Assembly: GCA_003168295.1 (NCBI GenBank)
Contig: PMST01000438.1
Location: 1-11,818 of the forward strand
Reading direction: 5' to 3'
Source: Actinomycetota bacterium
GTDB taxonomy: Bacteria; Actinomycetota; Actinomycetes; Streptosporangiales; Streptosporangiaceae
Length of the DNA: 11,818 bases
Part shown: one piece after another, positions 1 through 6,807 of the stretch
Position numbering within the stretch: position 1 is the stretch's first letter
Layout of the letters: each line of letters opens with the position of its first letter
Notes under the pieces: model-generated
Told to the model about the DNA's origin: nothing
The model's database searches: none
Seen by the model: only the letters and a program-made list of their open reading frames with translations
Translations under genes and position numbers: made by a program

Positions 1-150
1 ACGCGGAACGCGAAGGAATGCGTGGCGCGCCACCTCACCGTCCTGCCGGGTGGGCGTGATGCAGGGGATGCTCGCGCGTTTTCCGGTCGGCGGGGTGCCT
101 GGTCACGCCTACACGGTACGTCCGGCCGCGCATTCCTTCGCGTTCCGCGT
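1..150. repeat. Long imperfect palindrome with 22-bp perfect arms
   Basis: Bases 1-22 are the exact reverse complement of bases 129-150. Inside this outer stem further segments pair: 37-41 (accgt) with 115-119 (acggt), about 50-59 (gtgggcgtga) with the tcacgcctac segment near 104-113, and cagg with cctg just inside that. The whole 150 nt could therefore fold into one long branched or bulged hairpin, as RNA or as a cruciform. The left arm begins at the first base of the window, so the repeat may extend further left. It could be a MITE-like element, a decayed insertion remnant or a transcription terminator region downstream of the LacI gene. No protein gene is supported here. Confidence 0.65.
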
Positions 151-166
151 CGGTCAGCCGCCTCAG

Positions 167-1192
167 TCAGGCGGCCGAGCTGGCGCGGACCACAAGCTGC
201 GTTGGCATGCGCTGGTCTAGCGGTCGTTCCGGGGCGGGTTTGATCAGGGTGCGGACCGCTAGTTTGGCGAGGTCCTCGACCGGCTGATACACCGTCGTCA
301 GGGCGGGCGTGGTCATGACCGCCGGCGGCGAATCGTCGAAACCGACCACGGCCACGTCGTCGGGGATGCGCCGTCCGCTCGCGAGGACCACCTGCAGCAC
401 GGCCGTCGCCATCAGATCGGACCCGGCGAAGATCGCATCGAGGTCGGGGTGGGTGGCCAGCAGGCGGCGGGTGGCCCGCGCGGCGCCTGACCGGGTGAAA
501 TCGGCGCTGACCGTGACCTCAGGCAACCCGGCGGAACGCACGGTGTCCAGGTACCCGGTCAGCCGCTCGCAGGCGCAGGGGTTCCGCTTCGGCCCCGCGA
601 TCATCGCGATCCGCTGGCGGGAGTGGGCGAGCAGGTGCCCGACCGCTTGCGACGCACCCGCCTGGTTCTCCGGATCCACGCTGGGCACCGACGGCGCGGA
701 GAGGCCCATGGAGACCAGGGGCAGGCCGTTGATGGAGGCCGCCTCTTCCGCACCGACGTTGACGAGGATGGCCCCCGCGTGGCGCCGGCTGCCGGTCAAC
801 GGCGCGAGGCTGGCCACCGATCCCGGCCGGGTGACGTACACGGACAGGAAAAGGCCGTGCCGGACCGCCTCCTGGCACGCCCCCGCGATGACCCTCGCGT
901 AGTGCGGGTCATCGGCGAACTTCTGCTGGCCGGCCACCGCGATGGCCAGGACAACCTCGTCGCCGGTCCCCCCGGCGAGCGCCCGCGCCGCCGGGTCAGC
1001 CGTCCAGCCGGTCGCCGCTATCGCCTGCTCAACCCGGGCTCTCGTCGGTTCTCGCACCCGGCCGGTGCCGGAGACGACGCGGGAGACCGTCGCGATCGAC
1101 ACGCCCGCGCGGCTGGCCACCTGCACGATCGTGGGTGGCCGTCCCCGGCTCCCGTTGCTCGCGCCCGCCGAATCTGCCATACCCGCGAGCAT
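167..1192 (-). CDS. LacI-family transcriptional regulator
   Basis: This is a DNA-binding, ligand-responsive repressor of the LacI/GalR family, normally controlling sugar uptake or catabolism. With the ATG at 1192 the product is 341 residues; an ATG at 1180 gives 337, and both match the family's usual 330-345. The N-terminal helix-turn-helix is clear (PTIVQVASRAGVSIATVSRVV, about residues 20-40), followed by the hinge region (DPAARALAG) and a periplasmic-binding-protein-like sensor domain. The C-terminal core signature VAVVGFDDSP is followed by LTTVYQPVEDLAKLAV. The frame stays open to a GTG at 1303, but that codon lies inside a perfect palindrome and would add about 37 unrelated residues, so it is rejected. 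A GGAG lies 3 nt before the 1192 ATG and 15 nt before the 1180 ATG, so the start is undecided between them. The palindromes upstream suggest autoregulation. The sugar ligand cannot be named. Confidence 0.93.
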   Translation of the reverse strand: MLAGMADSAGASNGSRGRPPTIVQVASRAGVSIATVSRVVSGTGRVREPTRARVEQAIAATGWTADPAARALAGGTGDEVVLAIAVAGQQKFADDPHYARVIAGACQEAVRHGLFLSVYVTRPGSVASLAPLTGSRRHAGAILVNVGAEEAASINGLPLVSMGLSAPSVPSVDPENQAGASQAVGHLLAHSRQRIAMIAGPKRNPCACERLTGYLDTVRSAGLPEVTVSADFTRSGAARATRRLLATHPDLDAIFAGSDLMATAVLQVVLASGRRIPDDVAVVGFDDSPPAVMTTPALTTVYQPVEDLAKLAVRTLIKPAPERPLDQRMPTQLVVRASSAA

Positions 1193-1265
1193 ATGCTCCG
1201 GCCCTGAACCGGCGCCGTGCTCCCGGCACCGCGGGCCAGCACGTCCCGTTTCCCGCCCACGGCTA

Positions 1266-1309
1266 GAGACGTCTCCGCAGAGACGTCTTGTGAAGGATTT
1301 CACAAGACG
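1266..1309. promoter_or_regulatory. Composite operator: GAGACGTCTC palindromes plus a CRP-like site
   Basis: Three symmetric elements lie in tandem between the divergent LacI and ATPase genes. GAGACGTCTC (1266-1275) is a perfect palindrome with a central CG, as is common in LacI-family operators. Its core AGACGTCT recurs at 1281-1288. CGTCTTGTGAA (1284-1294) and its exact complement (1299-1309) form an 11-bp-arm palindrome around GGAT, and this contains TGTGA-N6-TCACA (1289-1304), the consensus of CRP/GlxR/Crp proteins. The symmetry is seen directly; which proteins bind is inferred. Confidence 0.6.
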
Positions 1310-1385
1310 CTTGGTTTGGGATGGCCCGGCCGAGGCACGTGAACAGGCAGGCTCAATGGCCTGCCGAGGTGGCCGGTGCCCGGCC

Positions 1386-1393
1386 GGAGGAGG
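1386..1393 (+). promoter_or_regulatory. Ribosome-binding site fixing the GTG start at 1399
   Basis: GGAGGAGG lies 5 nt before GTG 1399, an optimal spacing. It decides against the earlier ATG at 1321. Confidence 0.8.
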
Positions 1394-1398
1394 ATGGC

Positions 1399-1920
1399 GT
1401 GGAAATCAATATGGTGCTGTACCTGCCCCGCGATACCGCCAGCGTGCCCGTCACCCGCCAGGTTCTCGATAGCTGCCTGGAGACTCTCGGCGTCACGCCG
1501 GATACCCGCGCCGACATTGCCTTGGCGCTCAGCGAGGCCTGCGCTAATGTCGTCCAGCACGCCGGGCCCGGCGACGAGTACGAGGTACGAGCCAGGGCCA
1601 GGGACGGGCGGTGCGCCATCGAGGTCGTCAATACCGCCAGCCGGGACGATAGGCCCGAGCCGGACCGCAGCGGCACCGGCGCGGGAGAGGGCGACGGGAT
1701 TGCTCTCACCGGCGATCCTGTGCCCGCGACCGCCGAGAGCGGCCGCGGCCTGAAGATCATGGATGCCGTGGTCGACAACCTAAAGCTGACCGGCAGCAAA
1801 AGCGAAGGGACGATCGTCCACTTCGAGAAGACCCTTGAGTGGCTGCCCGGAGCGGCCGGGCAGCACCTGCTCAGCGCCAATGGCGGCGCCAGGACGCGGC
1901 CCGGCCAGACCGGTGATTAG
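1399..1920 (+). CDS. SpoIIAB/RsbW-like ATP-binding protein (HATPase_c_2 family)
   Basis: This is a 173-residue single-domain member of the GHKL ATPase group. In actinomycetes these are anti-sigma factor kinases or other stand-alone switch proteins that bind or phosphorylate partner proteins. The start is the GTG at 1399, because GGAGGAGG at 1386-1393 sits 5 nt before it; an ATG at 1321 has no such support and the ATG at 1411 is 17 nt away. The N-box is intact (E46, N50 and H54 in ALSEACANVVQHA), as is the second glycine box (SGRGLKIMDAV, 114-124), and the C-terminal GTIVHFEKTL strand is typical. The usual D-x-G-x-G box after the third strand is not recognisable: residues about 77-112 are a Ser/Asp/Gly/Pro-rich insertion. 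No sigma factor or anti-anti-sigma gene lies beside it, so its partner is unknown. It ends 29 bp from the convergent aldolase. Confidence 0.88.
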   Translation: MEINMVLYLPRDTASVPVTRQVLDSCLETLGVTPDTRADIALALSEACANVVQHAGPGDEYEVRARARDGRCAIEVVNTASRDDRPEPDRSGTGAGEGDGIALTGDPVPATAESGRGLKIMDAVVDNLKLTGSKSEGTIVHFEKTLEWLPGAAGQHLLSANGGARTRPGQTGD

Positions 1921-1949
1921 GACGGCCCCCTTCGCACCGGTCCGGCGGC

Positions 1950-2855
1950 TCAGGAGCTGGCCGGCTGCTTGTCTACCGATGCCCGGTAGATCTCCTCGAT
2001 CGACGCCTCCAGCTGGGCGTTGAACTGCTCGTCGGTCTGGCTCTCCGTCAGCCCTTCGAGAAGCGCGCGGGAGAAGCTGGCGATGAGGGTGGGATCGCGG
2101 GCGAGCAGCGCGCAGGCCTCGTCCCGGCTGTAGCCGCCGGACAAGGCGACGACCCGCAGGACGCGCGGGTCAGACGTCAGGTCGTCGTACAGGCCGGGCA
2201 CGGTCGGGATGGTGATCTTCACCATCACGGTCGCGCCCTCAGGCAGCGCCTCGAGGTGCTTGGCGATGGCGTCGTGCAGCAGCGTCTCAGCCTGCTCCTT
2301 GTGCGGGCTGGAGATGCTGACTTCGGGCTCCATGATCGGCACCAGGCCGGCCGCCACGATCCGGCCCGCGTACTCGAACTGCTGGTCCACGATGGCCGAG
2401 ATCCCGGCCTCGTTGGCGTCCTTGATCACCGATCGCATCTTGGTCCCGAAGATCCGGTGCCGCTGCGCGCGCTCCAGCAGGTCATCGAGGGTATCGATGG
2501 GCTTCATGAGTTGCACGTCGTGCTGCTCGCCGGCAAGCCCCAGATCGACTTTCAGGAACGGCACGACGTTCTTCTCCTCCCACAGGTATTGCGCTGTGGG
2601 GACTCCAGCCACGTCCCGTTCCATGGTCTGCTCGAACAGGATCGCCGCGAGAATACGCGAGCCATCAAACGCCGGGCTGGTAAACACGCGGGTTCGCATG
2701 GCGTGGACGAAGTCGAACATCTCGGTGTCGTTGCTGTAGCGGTCCGGCTCGATGCCGTACTCGGCCAGCGCCTTGGGCGTGCTGCCGCCGCTCTGGTCAA
2801 GGGCAGCGAAGAAGCCGCGGCCGGTCCTGATCTTCTCGAATTGGCTAGTGTTCAC
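1950..2855 (-). CDS. Fructose-bisphosphate aldolase, class I
   Basis: This cytoplasmic enzyme cleaves fructose 1,6-bisphosphate to glyceraldehyde 3-phosphate and dihydroxyacetone phosphate, and works in reverse for gluconeogenesis. The protein is 301 residues, close to the roughly 296 of bacterial class I enzymes. The N-terminal LDQSGGSTPKAL (19-30) holds the catalytic-region Asp20. LKVD (101-104), GTKMRSVI (137-144) and the MEPEVS strand (175-180) follow. The Schiff-base lysine is K213 in MVKITIP, and SGGYSR (239-244) is the phosphate-binding loop. The start is a GTG at 2855 with AAGGA a few bases upstream; the next in-frame Met is residue 46, inside conserved sequence. Many actinomycetes rely on a class II, zinc-dependent aldolase, so this may be a second isozyme. 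It is transcribed towards the ATPase gene and stands alone. Confidence 0.96.
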   Translation of the reverse strand: MNTSQFEKIRTGRGFFAALDQSGGSTPKALAEYGIEPDRYSNDTEMFDFVHAMRTRVFTSPAFDGSRILAAILFEQTMERDVAGVPTAQYLWEEKNVVPFLKVDLGLAGEQHDVQLMKPIDTLDDLLERAQRHRIFGTKMRSVIKDANEAGISAIVDQQFEYAGRIVAAGLVPIMEPEVSISSPHKEQAETLLHDAIAKHLEALPEGATVMVKITIPTVPGLYDDLTSDPRVLRVVALSGGYSRDEACALLARDPTLIASFSRALLEGLTESQTDEQFNAQLEASIEEIYRASVDKQPASS

Positions 2856-2902
2856 GGTTCCTTATTCTGGCACCAGCCGCGCCTGGGCGACCCCGAGGGG
2901 CT

Positions 2903-2921
2903 CCGGGGGGCCGTCCCCCGG
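2903..2921 (-). terminator. Hairpin between TetR and aldolase genes
   Basis: CCGGGGG (2903-2909) and CCCCCGG (2915-2921) form a 7-bp G/C stem around a 5-nt loop, directly downstream of the TetR stop codon. There is no T-run, as is common for actinomycete terminators. Confidence 0.45.
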
Positions 2922-2923
2922 GA

Positions 2924-3484
2924 TCAGTGCGGCGGCCGCAATCCGTCGGCGACCACGGCGAGCAGCCGGTCGCTTACGGCCGGGCCTGCTGATGCGTCCT
3001 GGATGCTTCTGATCAGGCCTTTCAGCAGCACGATGAGTTCCGGGGTGCTGATATCGGCGCGTACCGCGCCGGCCTCCTGGGCGTTGCGCAGCAGGATGTC
3101 GATGGCCGCATTCAGGTCCTGCTGGAGCGAGCCCGCGATCGCGATGGCGTCGGGCAGGTCCCGCTTGGCGGCGGCTTCGGCGGAGATCCGCGCGAGGAAG
3201 CCGAAGAAGGCGCGGCCGGCGTCATCGGTGCCGGCGCGGGCCCGCGCGTCGTCGATCAGGTCCTCAACCCGGGCGGTGACCACCGCTTCGAACAGCGCCT
3301 CCTTGGCGGGGAAGTGGCGGTAGACGGTCCCGGGGCCGACGGCGGCCAGGGCGGCGATCTCATCCAGCGGCACCCGGCCATCCCCGGGAACTGCGGGGCC
3401 GCGATGCGATCGGCTCCTATTTCGCCGGGATGGGGCAGTCGCGCCGCGCCGATGAACCATAGGGATGCATTGGGCCGCTGACAA
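2924..3484 (-). CDS. TetR/AcrR-family regulator, N-terminal helix probably frameshifted
   Basis: TetR-type repressors bind operator DNA as dimers and release it on ligand binding. The HTH core is clear: VPLDEIAALAAVGPGTVYRHF followed by PAKEALFEAVV (about residues 38-68 from the TTG at 3484). The C-terminal part, with LRNAQEAGAVRADIS and ELIVLLKGLIRSIQDA, resembles the SbtR-like subgroup. The expected first helix after RRNR (typically RILxAAxxxFAxxG) is replaced by a basic, proline-containing stretch. The +1 frame over bases 3414-3388 instead reads ADRIAAPQF, which fits that helix, so two compensating small indels are likely. Neither the TTG at 3484 nor the ATG at 3460 has a good Shine-Dalgarno. 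The gene lies 20 bp behind grpB and may be read through from it. It could be a functional variant, a decaying gene or a sequencing error. Confidence 0.72.
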   Translation of the reverse strand: MSAAQCIPMVHRRGATAPSRRNRSRSHRGPAVPGDGRVPLDEIAALAAVGPGTVYRHFPAKEALFEAVVTARVEDLIDDARARAGTDDAGRAFFGFLARISAEAAAKRDLPDAIAIAGSLQQDLNAAIDILLRNAQEAGAVRADISTPELIVLLKGLIRSIQDASAGPAVSDRLLAVVADGLRPPH

Positions 3485-3504
3485 GCCGGCGGCTCGGTCG
3501 CTGT

Positions 3505-4116
3505 CTATTCCTCGAGCAGGCCTGCGGCCACGAACGCCCGGTGGTAGATCTCCCGGATGACCTGCTGCTTGCGCGCGTTGTACTGCATGACGTGCTCTCC
3601 GCTCGCGTTGGCCGCGGACGCGGCCTGGCGCTTCGCGGTGGCGTAGCGGTCGCGCTCGGACGGGTTGCCGCGCAGCCAGTCACGGAAGATCCGGTGCTTG
3701 TATGGCTCGGGGCTGTCGAACCCGAACACGTGGAGGTTGCAGGCGGGCTCGGCCGAACGCAACGCCCGGTGGCCGTACCACCAGGGCTCGCGGATCGTCA
3801 GCCGGAACCCGATCGTCTCCAGCGCCGGTACGTAGTCCTGCTCGCGGCCGGGGTCGGCCACCGTCAGGTCGATGTCGATGATGGGCTTCGCCGGCAGGCC
3901 CTGGACCGAGGTGGAGCCCACGTGCTCAAGCTGCAGTACCCGCCAGCCCAGGACCTCCCGGATCCGGCTGGCGAGGTCGTCATACCGCCGGGGCCAGGCC
4001 GGGTCGGGGTCGGCTATCTCGATGCCGGTGGCCGCGGCCGCGCCGGGCACCCACGGATCGGCTCCCGGAGGCGGCGGGGAGTCGTCGAACGACACAATCT
4101 CGGCTCGGCTGGGCAT
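3505..4116 (-). CDS. GrpB-family protein (nucleotidyltransferase-like fold)
   Basis: The product is 203 residues. The GrpB/UPF0157 family belongs to the nucleotidyltransferase superfamily and its members usually have no proven substrate; a GrpB domain is also fused to dephospho-CoA kinase in some mycobacteria. Family signatures are the start of the domain (IEIADPDPAWPRRYDDL, 32-48), HVGSTSVQGLPAKPIIDIDL (65-84) with the Gly-Ser motif and acidic D81/D83, NLHVF (127-131), the basic YKHRIFRDWLR helix (139-149) and the C-terminal YNARK (179-183). About 30 Pro/Ala-rich residues precede the domain. No Shine-Dalgarno precedes the ATG, but a TANNNT box lies 6 nt before it, so the transcript may be leaderless. 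The gene sits 43 bp after the LanC-like gene and 20 bp before the TetR gene. Confidence 0.93.
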   Translation of the reverse strand: MPSRAEIVSFDDSPPPPGADPWVPGAAAATGIEIADPDPAWPRRYDDLASRIREVLGWRVLQLEHVGSTSVQGLPAKPIIDIDLTVADPGREQDYVPALETIGFRLTIREPWWYGHRALRSAEPACNLHVFGFDSPEPYKHRIFRDWLRGNPSERDRYATAKRQAASAANASGEHVMQYNARKQQVIREIYHRAFVAAGLLEE

Positions 4117-4122
4117 CGGTGC

Positions 4123-4128
4123 AGTCTA
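4123..4128 (-). promoter_or_regulatory. Possible -10 box for leaderless grpB transcript
   Basis: On the minus strand TAGACT is followed by 6 nt and then the ATG at 4116. This is the arrangement of actinobacterial leaderless promoters, and no Shine-Dalgarno is present. No clear -35 is visible. Confidence 0.35.
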
Positions 4129-4159
4129 TTGTCCGCCGCGGCGGCCTCGGTGCCTGCCG

Positions 4160-5407
4160 TCAGAGCCAGGACGGGCCGGGCCGGGGCGCGATATCGGGCC
4201 GGGAGCCAAGGGCGCGAAGGGCACGAAGGGCGTGGAGCCGGGCCAGCCAGCCGGCGATTCCGGCGGCGCCCTGCATGAACCCTGGTTCGGCAGGCAGTTC
4301 CGGCGGGGTCCTGGTGTGTTCGGTGTTGGACCAGGTGACGCCGCGGGGGGTGGACGTGGCGCGGTCGGCGACATCGGCGGCCAGGGTGCCGGCCCAGTCG
4401 AGCAGGGCGGTGTCGCCGGTGGCTTGGTAGCGGTCGAGCAGGAGTTGCCCGACTCCGGCGGTGCCGCAGCAGCGGGCCAGGTTGTCCCAGTATCCGGGGT
4501 AGAGCCGCAGAGGCAGGCGGCTTTCCCGCAAGGCCTGCAGGCAGGCGTCGATGGCGTGCTGCCACCGCGGTTCCGGGTCGATCTCGTTCAGCAGCAGGAA
4601 CAGCCGCACGGTGCCGGCCGGACCGTGGCACCAGCCGTAGGCCGCCGGCTGCCCGCCCGGTCGCGGCGGTATCGCGAGCGGCACCGCCCAGCCGCCGGGA
4701 CGGTCGCCTATGGCGAGCAGGGCGCAGGCGCCGCGGGTGGCCACGTCCACCAGGTCGCCGCGGTTCAGCGCGCGGCCGGCGGCGGCCAGGGCGTAGGCGA
4801 CCCCGGCGGTGCCGTGGGAGAACCCGGGCATGAGGTACTCCCGGTCAGCGGCCATCCGCCACTGGAGCCCGCCAGAGCCCGGGCCCGGTTCAGCCGCCTC
4901 GGCCAGCCGGCCGGCCAGGACGTGGGCCGCCCGCACCGCGGCGCCGGAGTCGTCAGCGATCAGCGCCAGCAGGATGCCGGCGTCGCCGCAGATCACGTCG
5001 GTGTACTCCGGCGGGCCGGCCGCCGCCCGCAAGATGCGCCCGGCGATCTGCGAGGTCACCTGCCCGGCGGCTGAGGACGCGGCGGCGTCTCCGGCCGCGC
5101 GGGACCAGGCCCGCAGCGCCAGCGCGACTCCGGCCCACCCGGAGAACAGCCCGTCATCGGGCAGCGTGGCGACGTCCGGGCCGCGGGCGGCCAGCTGCAG
5201 CAACCGGGCACGAGCACCGGCCGAGACCCGCGCCGGGCCGAGACCGGCCGCCGCGGCTTCGGCGCAGCCGGCCAGCACCCCGGCCGTGCCGCTGTACAGG
5301 TCATCGGCCAGCATCCCGTCCTCAAGCCAGCCCAGGCCACCGTCGACCTCGACCGCTACGGAGCCGATCCAGTCGAAGGCACCGCGGGCGGCATCCGCCA
5401 ACTCCAC
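4160..5407 (-). CDS. LanC-like zinc cyclase family protein
   Basis: LanC proteins are alpha/alpha toroids that catalyse zinc-dependent thiol addition to dehydroamino acids, closing lanthionine rings; LanC-like relatives can add free thiols. The product is 415 residues, a normal LanC length. Seven repeat glycine motifs are visible: SGTAGV (39-44), SGWAGV (89-94), CGDAGI (140-145), SHGTAGV (197-203), GWCHGPAG (258-265), CCGTAGV (313-319) and MQGAAGI (378-384). Predicted zinc ligands are C260 and the C313-C314 pair; the more usual Cys-His-Gly is Cys-Cys-Gly here, while H198 matches the catalytic HG histidine. The start is the GTG at 5407, with GGGGAGG (5419-5425) 10 nt upstream. The frame is open far upstream, but that part lies inside the glycosidase gene. 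It follows that gene by 41 bp, so co-transcription is likely. No LanB dehydratase, LanM or precursor peptide is in view, so a ring-forming role is unproven. Confidence 0.92.
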   Translation of the reverse strand: MELADAARGAFDWIGSVAVEVDGGLGWLEDGMLADDLYSGTAGVLAGCAEAAAAGLGPARVSAGARARLLQLAARGPDVATLPDDGLFSGWAGVALALRAWSRAAGDAAASSAAGQVTSQIAGRILRAAAGPPEYTDVICGDAGILLALIADDSGAAVRAAHVLAGRLAEAAEPGPGSGGLQWRMAADREYLMPGFSHGTAGVAYALAAAGRALNRGDLVDVATRGACALLAIGDRPGGWAVPLAIPPRPGGQPAAYGWCHGPAGTVRLFLLLNEIDPEPRWQHAIDACLQALRESRLPLRLYPGYWDNLARCCGTAGVGQLLLDRYQATGDTALLDWAGTLAADVADRATSTPRGVTWSNTEHTRTPPELPAEPGFMQGAAGIAGWLARLHALRALRALGSRPDIAPRPGPSWL

Positions 5408-5448
5408 AGGTTCAACGCCTCCCCGCAGAACGTCCCCAGGTACCGAGG

Positions 5449-6807
5449 CTAGCTGGCCTGGACGTCGTGATCGGAGGCCGTCCAGTCCAGCGTGACGGCG
5501 GCCGTCCAGGACTGCTGCGGCGAGCCGAGCGGCTTGCCGGTGAACGGCTCGAAATACTCGGCGAACTCCCCGGCCGCGGCGATCTGGGCGAGTGAGTCCC
5601 GGCGGAGCTCGTCCGCGCGGCCGGAGTAGCCGAGCTGGCGCAGCGAGCGCCACAGCAGCCAGTCGATGATCGGCCAGACCGGGCCGCGCCAGTACTTGCG
5701 GGGCTCGAAGGCCGGCTCGGCTGGGCTCGTGCTCGGCAGCAGCCGCCAGCGGAACCGCGGGTCGCCGCAGAAGTCCGCGGAGTCGAGCCGACGCAGCTGG
5801 GCGGTGCGCTGGCCGGCGTCCGGGGTCTGCGCGAACAGCGGCGCGAAACCCGCGAACGTCCGCAGCCGGATCTGCTCCCCGGCGCGGACGTCGTAGTCGT
5901 GGCACAGGCCGGACCCGGCGTCGAAGCAGCGCGCCAGCCCGTCGCGGCCGCGGGTCAGCCAGCTGGTCAGCCGGCCGCGGTCGGCGTCGCTGGCCCCGGC
6001 CGCGTCGGCCAGGTCCAGGAGCGCGGCGTTCGCCGAGACCAGCACGGCGCTGAAGAACACGTCCTTGATCAGGAACGGGTACTGGCGGTAGATCTGCGCG
6101 TCGTCGTACCGGTATTTCCTCAGCAGGCTGACCAGCCAGAGGTACCGGTCGTAGTCCCAGTCGGTGGGCCGCTGCGACGGGTCCCGGACCTGACGGGTGT
6201 CCAGGCGGGTGTAGGGGCGGGGCTTAGCGACTGTGATGCGCGCCAGCGAGCGGTCCCAGCGCGGGGAGTTGTCCGTCCCCTCCCACGGGTGGTAGACGGT
6301 GACCAGGCCCGATGCCTCGGGGTCGCGCTGGGTGGCGAGATAGCGATGCCACTTGACCAGCCGCGGGTAAAGCGCCTGCAGGCGCGCGCGGATCTCCGGC
6401 CGCTGGGCGGGCGGCGTCAGCTGCCAGATCCGCTGCAGCGCCAGGGCATGCACCGGCGGCTGGCAGATCCCGGTCGTCTGGACCGGGGGCGCTGGCGCCG
6501 CCGGCGCGACGGCGCAGTCCCACCACTCCGGCCCGGGAAAGTAAGGCTCGTCCGGCCCGGCCCGGAACACGATGTGCGGCACCATTCCGGTCGACCACTG
6601 CGCCGCGAACAGCCCCTCGAGCTCGGCCATGGCCCGCCGCACGTCCAGGTGAGCCCAGCCGACGGCGTTGAAAGCGCTGTCCCAGCTCCACTGGTGCGGG
6701 TACAGGTGCGGCGACGCCTTCGTCCAGGTGCCGGCGTCGTTGCCGCGCAGAACCGCAGCGGCCTGGTCCCGCAGGAAGACCAAATCTCCGGAACGATCAC
6801 TGGCCAT
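5449..6807 (-). CDS. MGH1/GH63-like glycoside hydrolase
   Basis: The 452-residue product has an (alpha/alpha)6-barrel glycosidase pattern of the group that includes bacterial mannosylglycerate and glucosylglycerate hydrolases. Signatures are HQWSWDSAFNAVGW (38-51), MVPHIVF (75-81), YHPWEGTDNSPRWD (172-185), YWRGPVWPIIDWLLW (372-386) and the C-terminal EYFEPFTGKPLGSPQQSWTAAV (417-438). By family analogy the general acid is probably D179 and the general base E417 or E420. There is no signal peptide, so it acts in the cytoplasm, which fits turnover of an intracellular compatible solute or glycoconjugate. The exact sugar cannot be read from sequence; glucosylglycerate is one candidate. The ATG at 6807 lies inside the 3' end of the dehydrogenase gene (11-bp overlap), indicating translational coupling. 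The LanC-like gene follows by 41 bp. Confidence 0.9.
   Translation of the reverse strand: MASDRSGDLVFLRDQAAAVLRGNDAGTWTKASPHLYPHQWSWDSAFNAVGWAHLDVRRAMAELEGLFAAQWSTGMVPHIVFRAGPDEPYFPGPEWWDCAVAPAAPAPPVQTTGICQPPVHALALQRIWQLTPPAQRPEIRARLQALYPRLVKWHRYLATQRDPEASGLVTVYHPWEGTDNSPRWDRSLARITVAKPRPYTRLDTRQVRDPSQRPTDWDYDRYLWLVSLLRKYRYDDAQIYRQYPFLIKDVFFSAVLVSANAALLDLADAAGASDADRGRLTSWLTRGRDGLARCFDAGSGLCHDYDVRAGEQIRLRTFAGFAPLFAQTPDAGQRTAQLRRLDSADFCGDPRFRWRLLPSTSPAEPAFEPRKYWRGPVWPIIDWLLWRSLRQLGYSGRADELRRDSLAQIAAAGEFAEYFEPFTGKPLGSPQQSWTAAVTLDWTASDHDVQAS

Larger units (their letters stand above)
1193..1398. other. Divergent intergenic region between LacI regulator and ATPase genes
   Basis: This 206-bp stretch carries the composite operator at 1266-1309 and the GGAGGAGG ribosome-binding site at 1386-1393. 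I could not find a convincing -35/-10 pair in either direction. No further gene is supported. Confidence 0.6.

Noticed and set aside
1193..1303. GTG 1303 as start of the LacI regulator
   Set aside because: It lies inside a perfect palindrome and adds about 37 residues without family similarity.
2256..3323. 355-codon plus-strand open frame
   Set aside because: It is antisense to the aldolase and TetR genes, which have clear family motifs; its composition is typical of a high-GC shadow frame.
3872..5074. 400-codon plus-strand open frame
   Set aside because: Antisense to the grpB and LanC-like genes, with low-complexity Gly/Ala/Gln/Arg content and no recognisable motif.
5408..5905. N-terminal extension of the LanC-like gene to 581 codons
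   Set aside because: It lies within the glycosidase gene in another frame and is Arg/Ala/Pro-rich; GTG 5407 with GGGGAGG upstream gives a normal LanC length.
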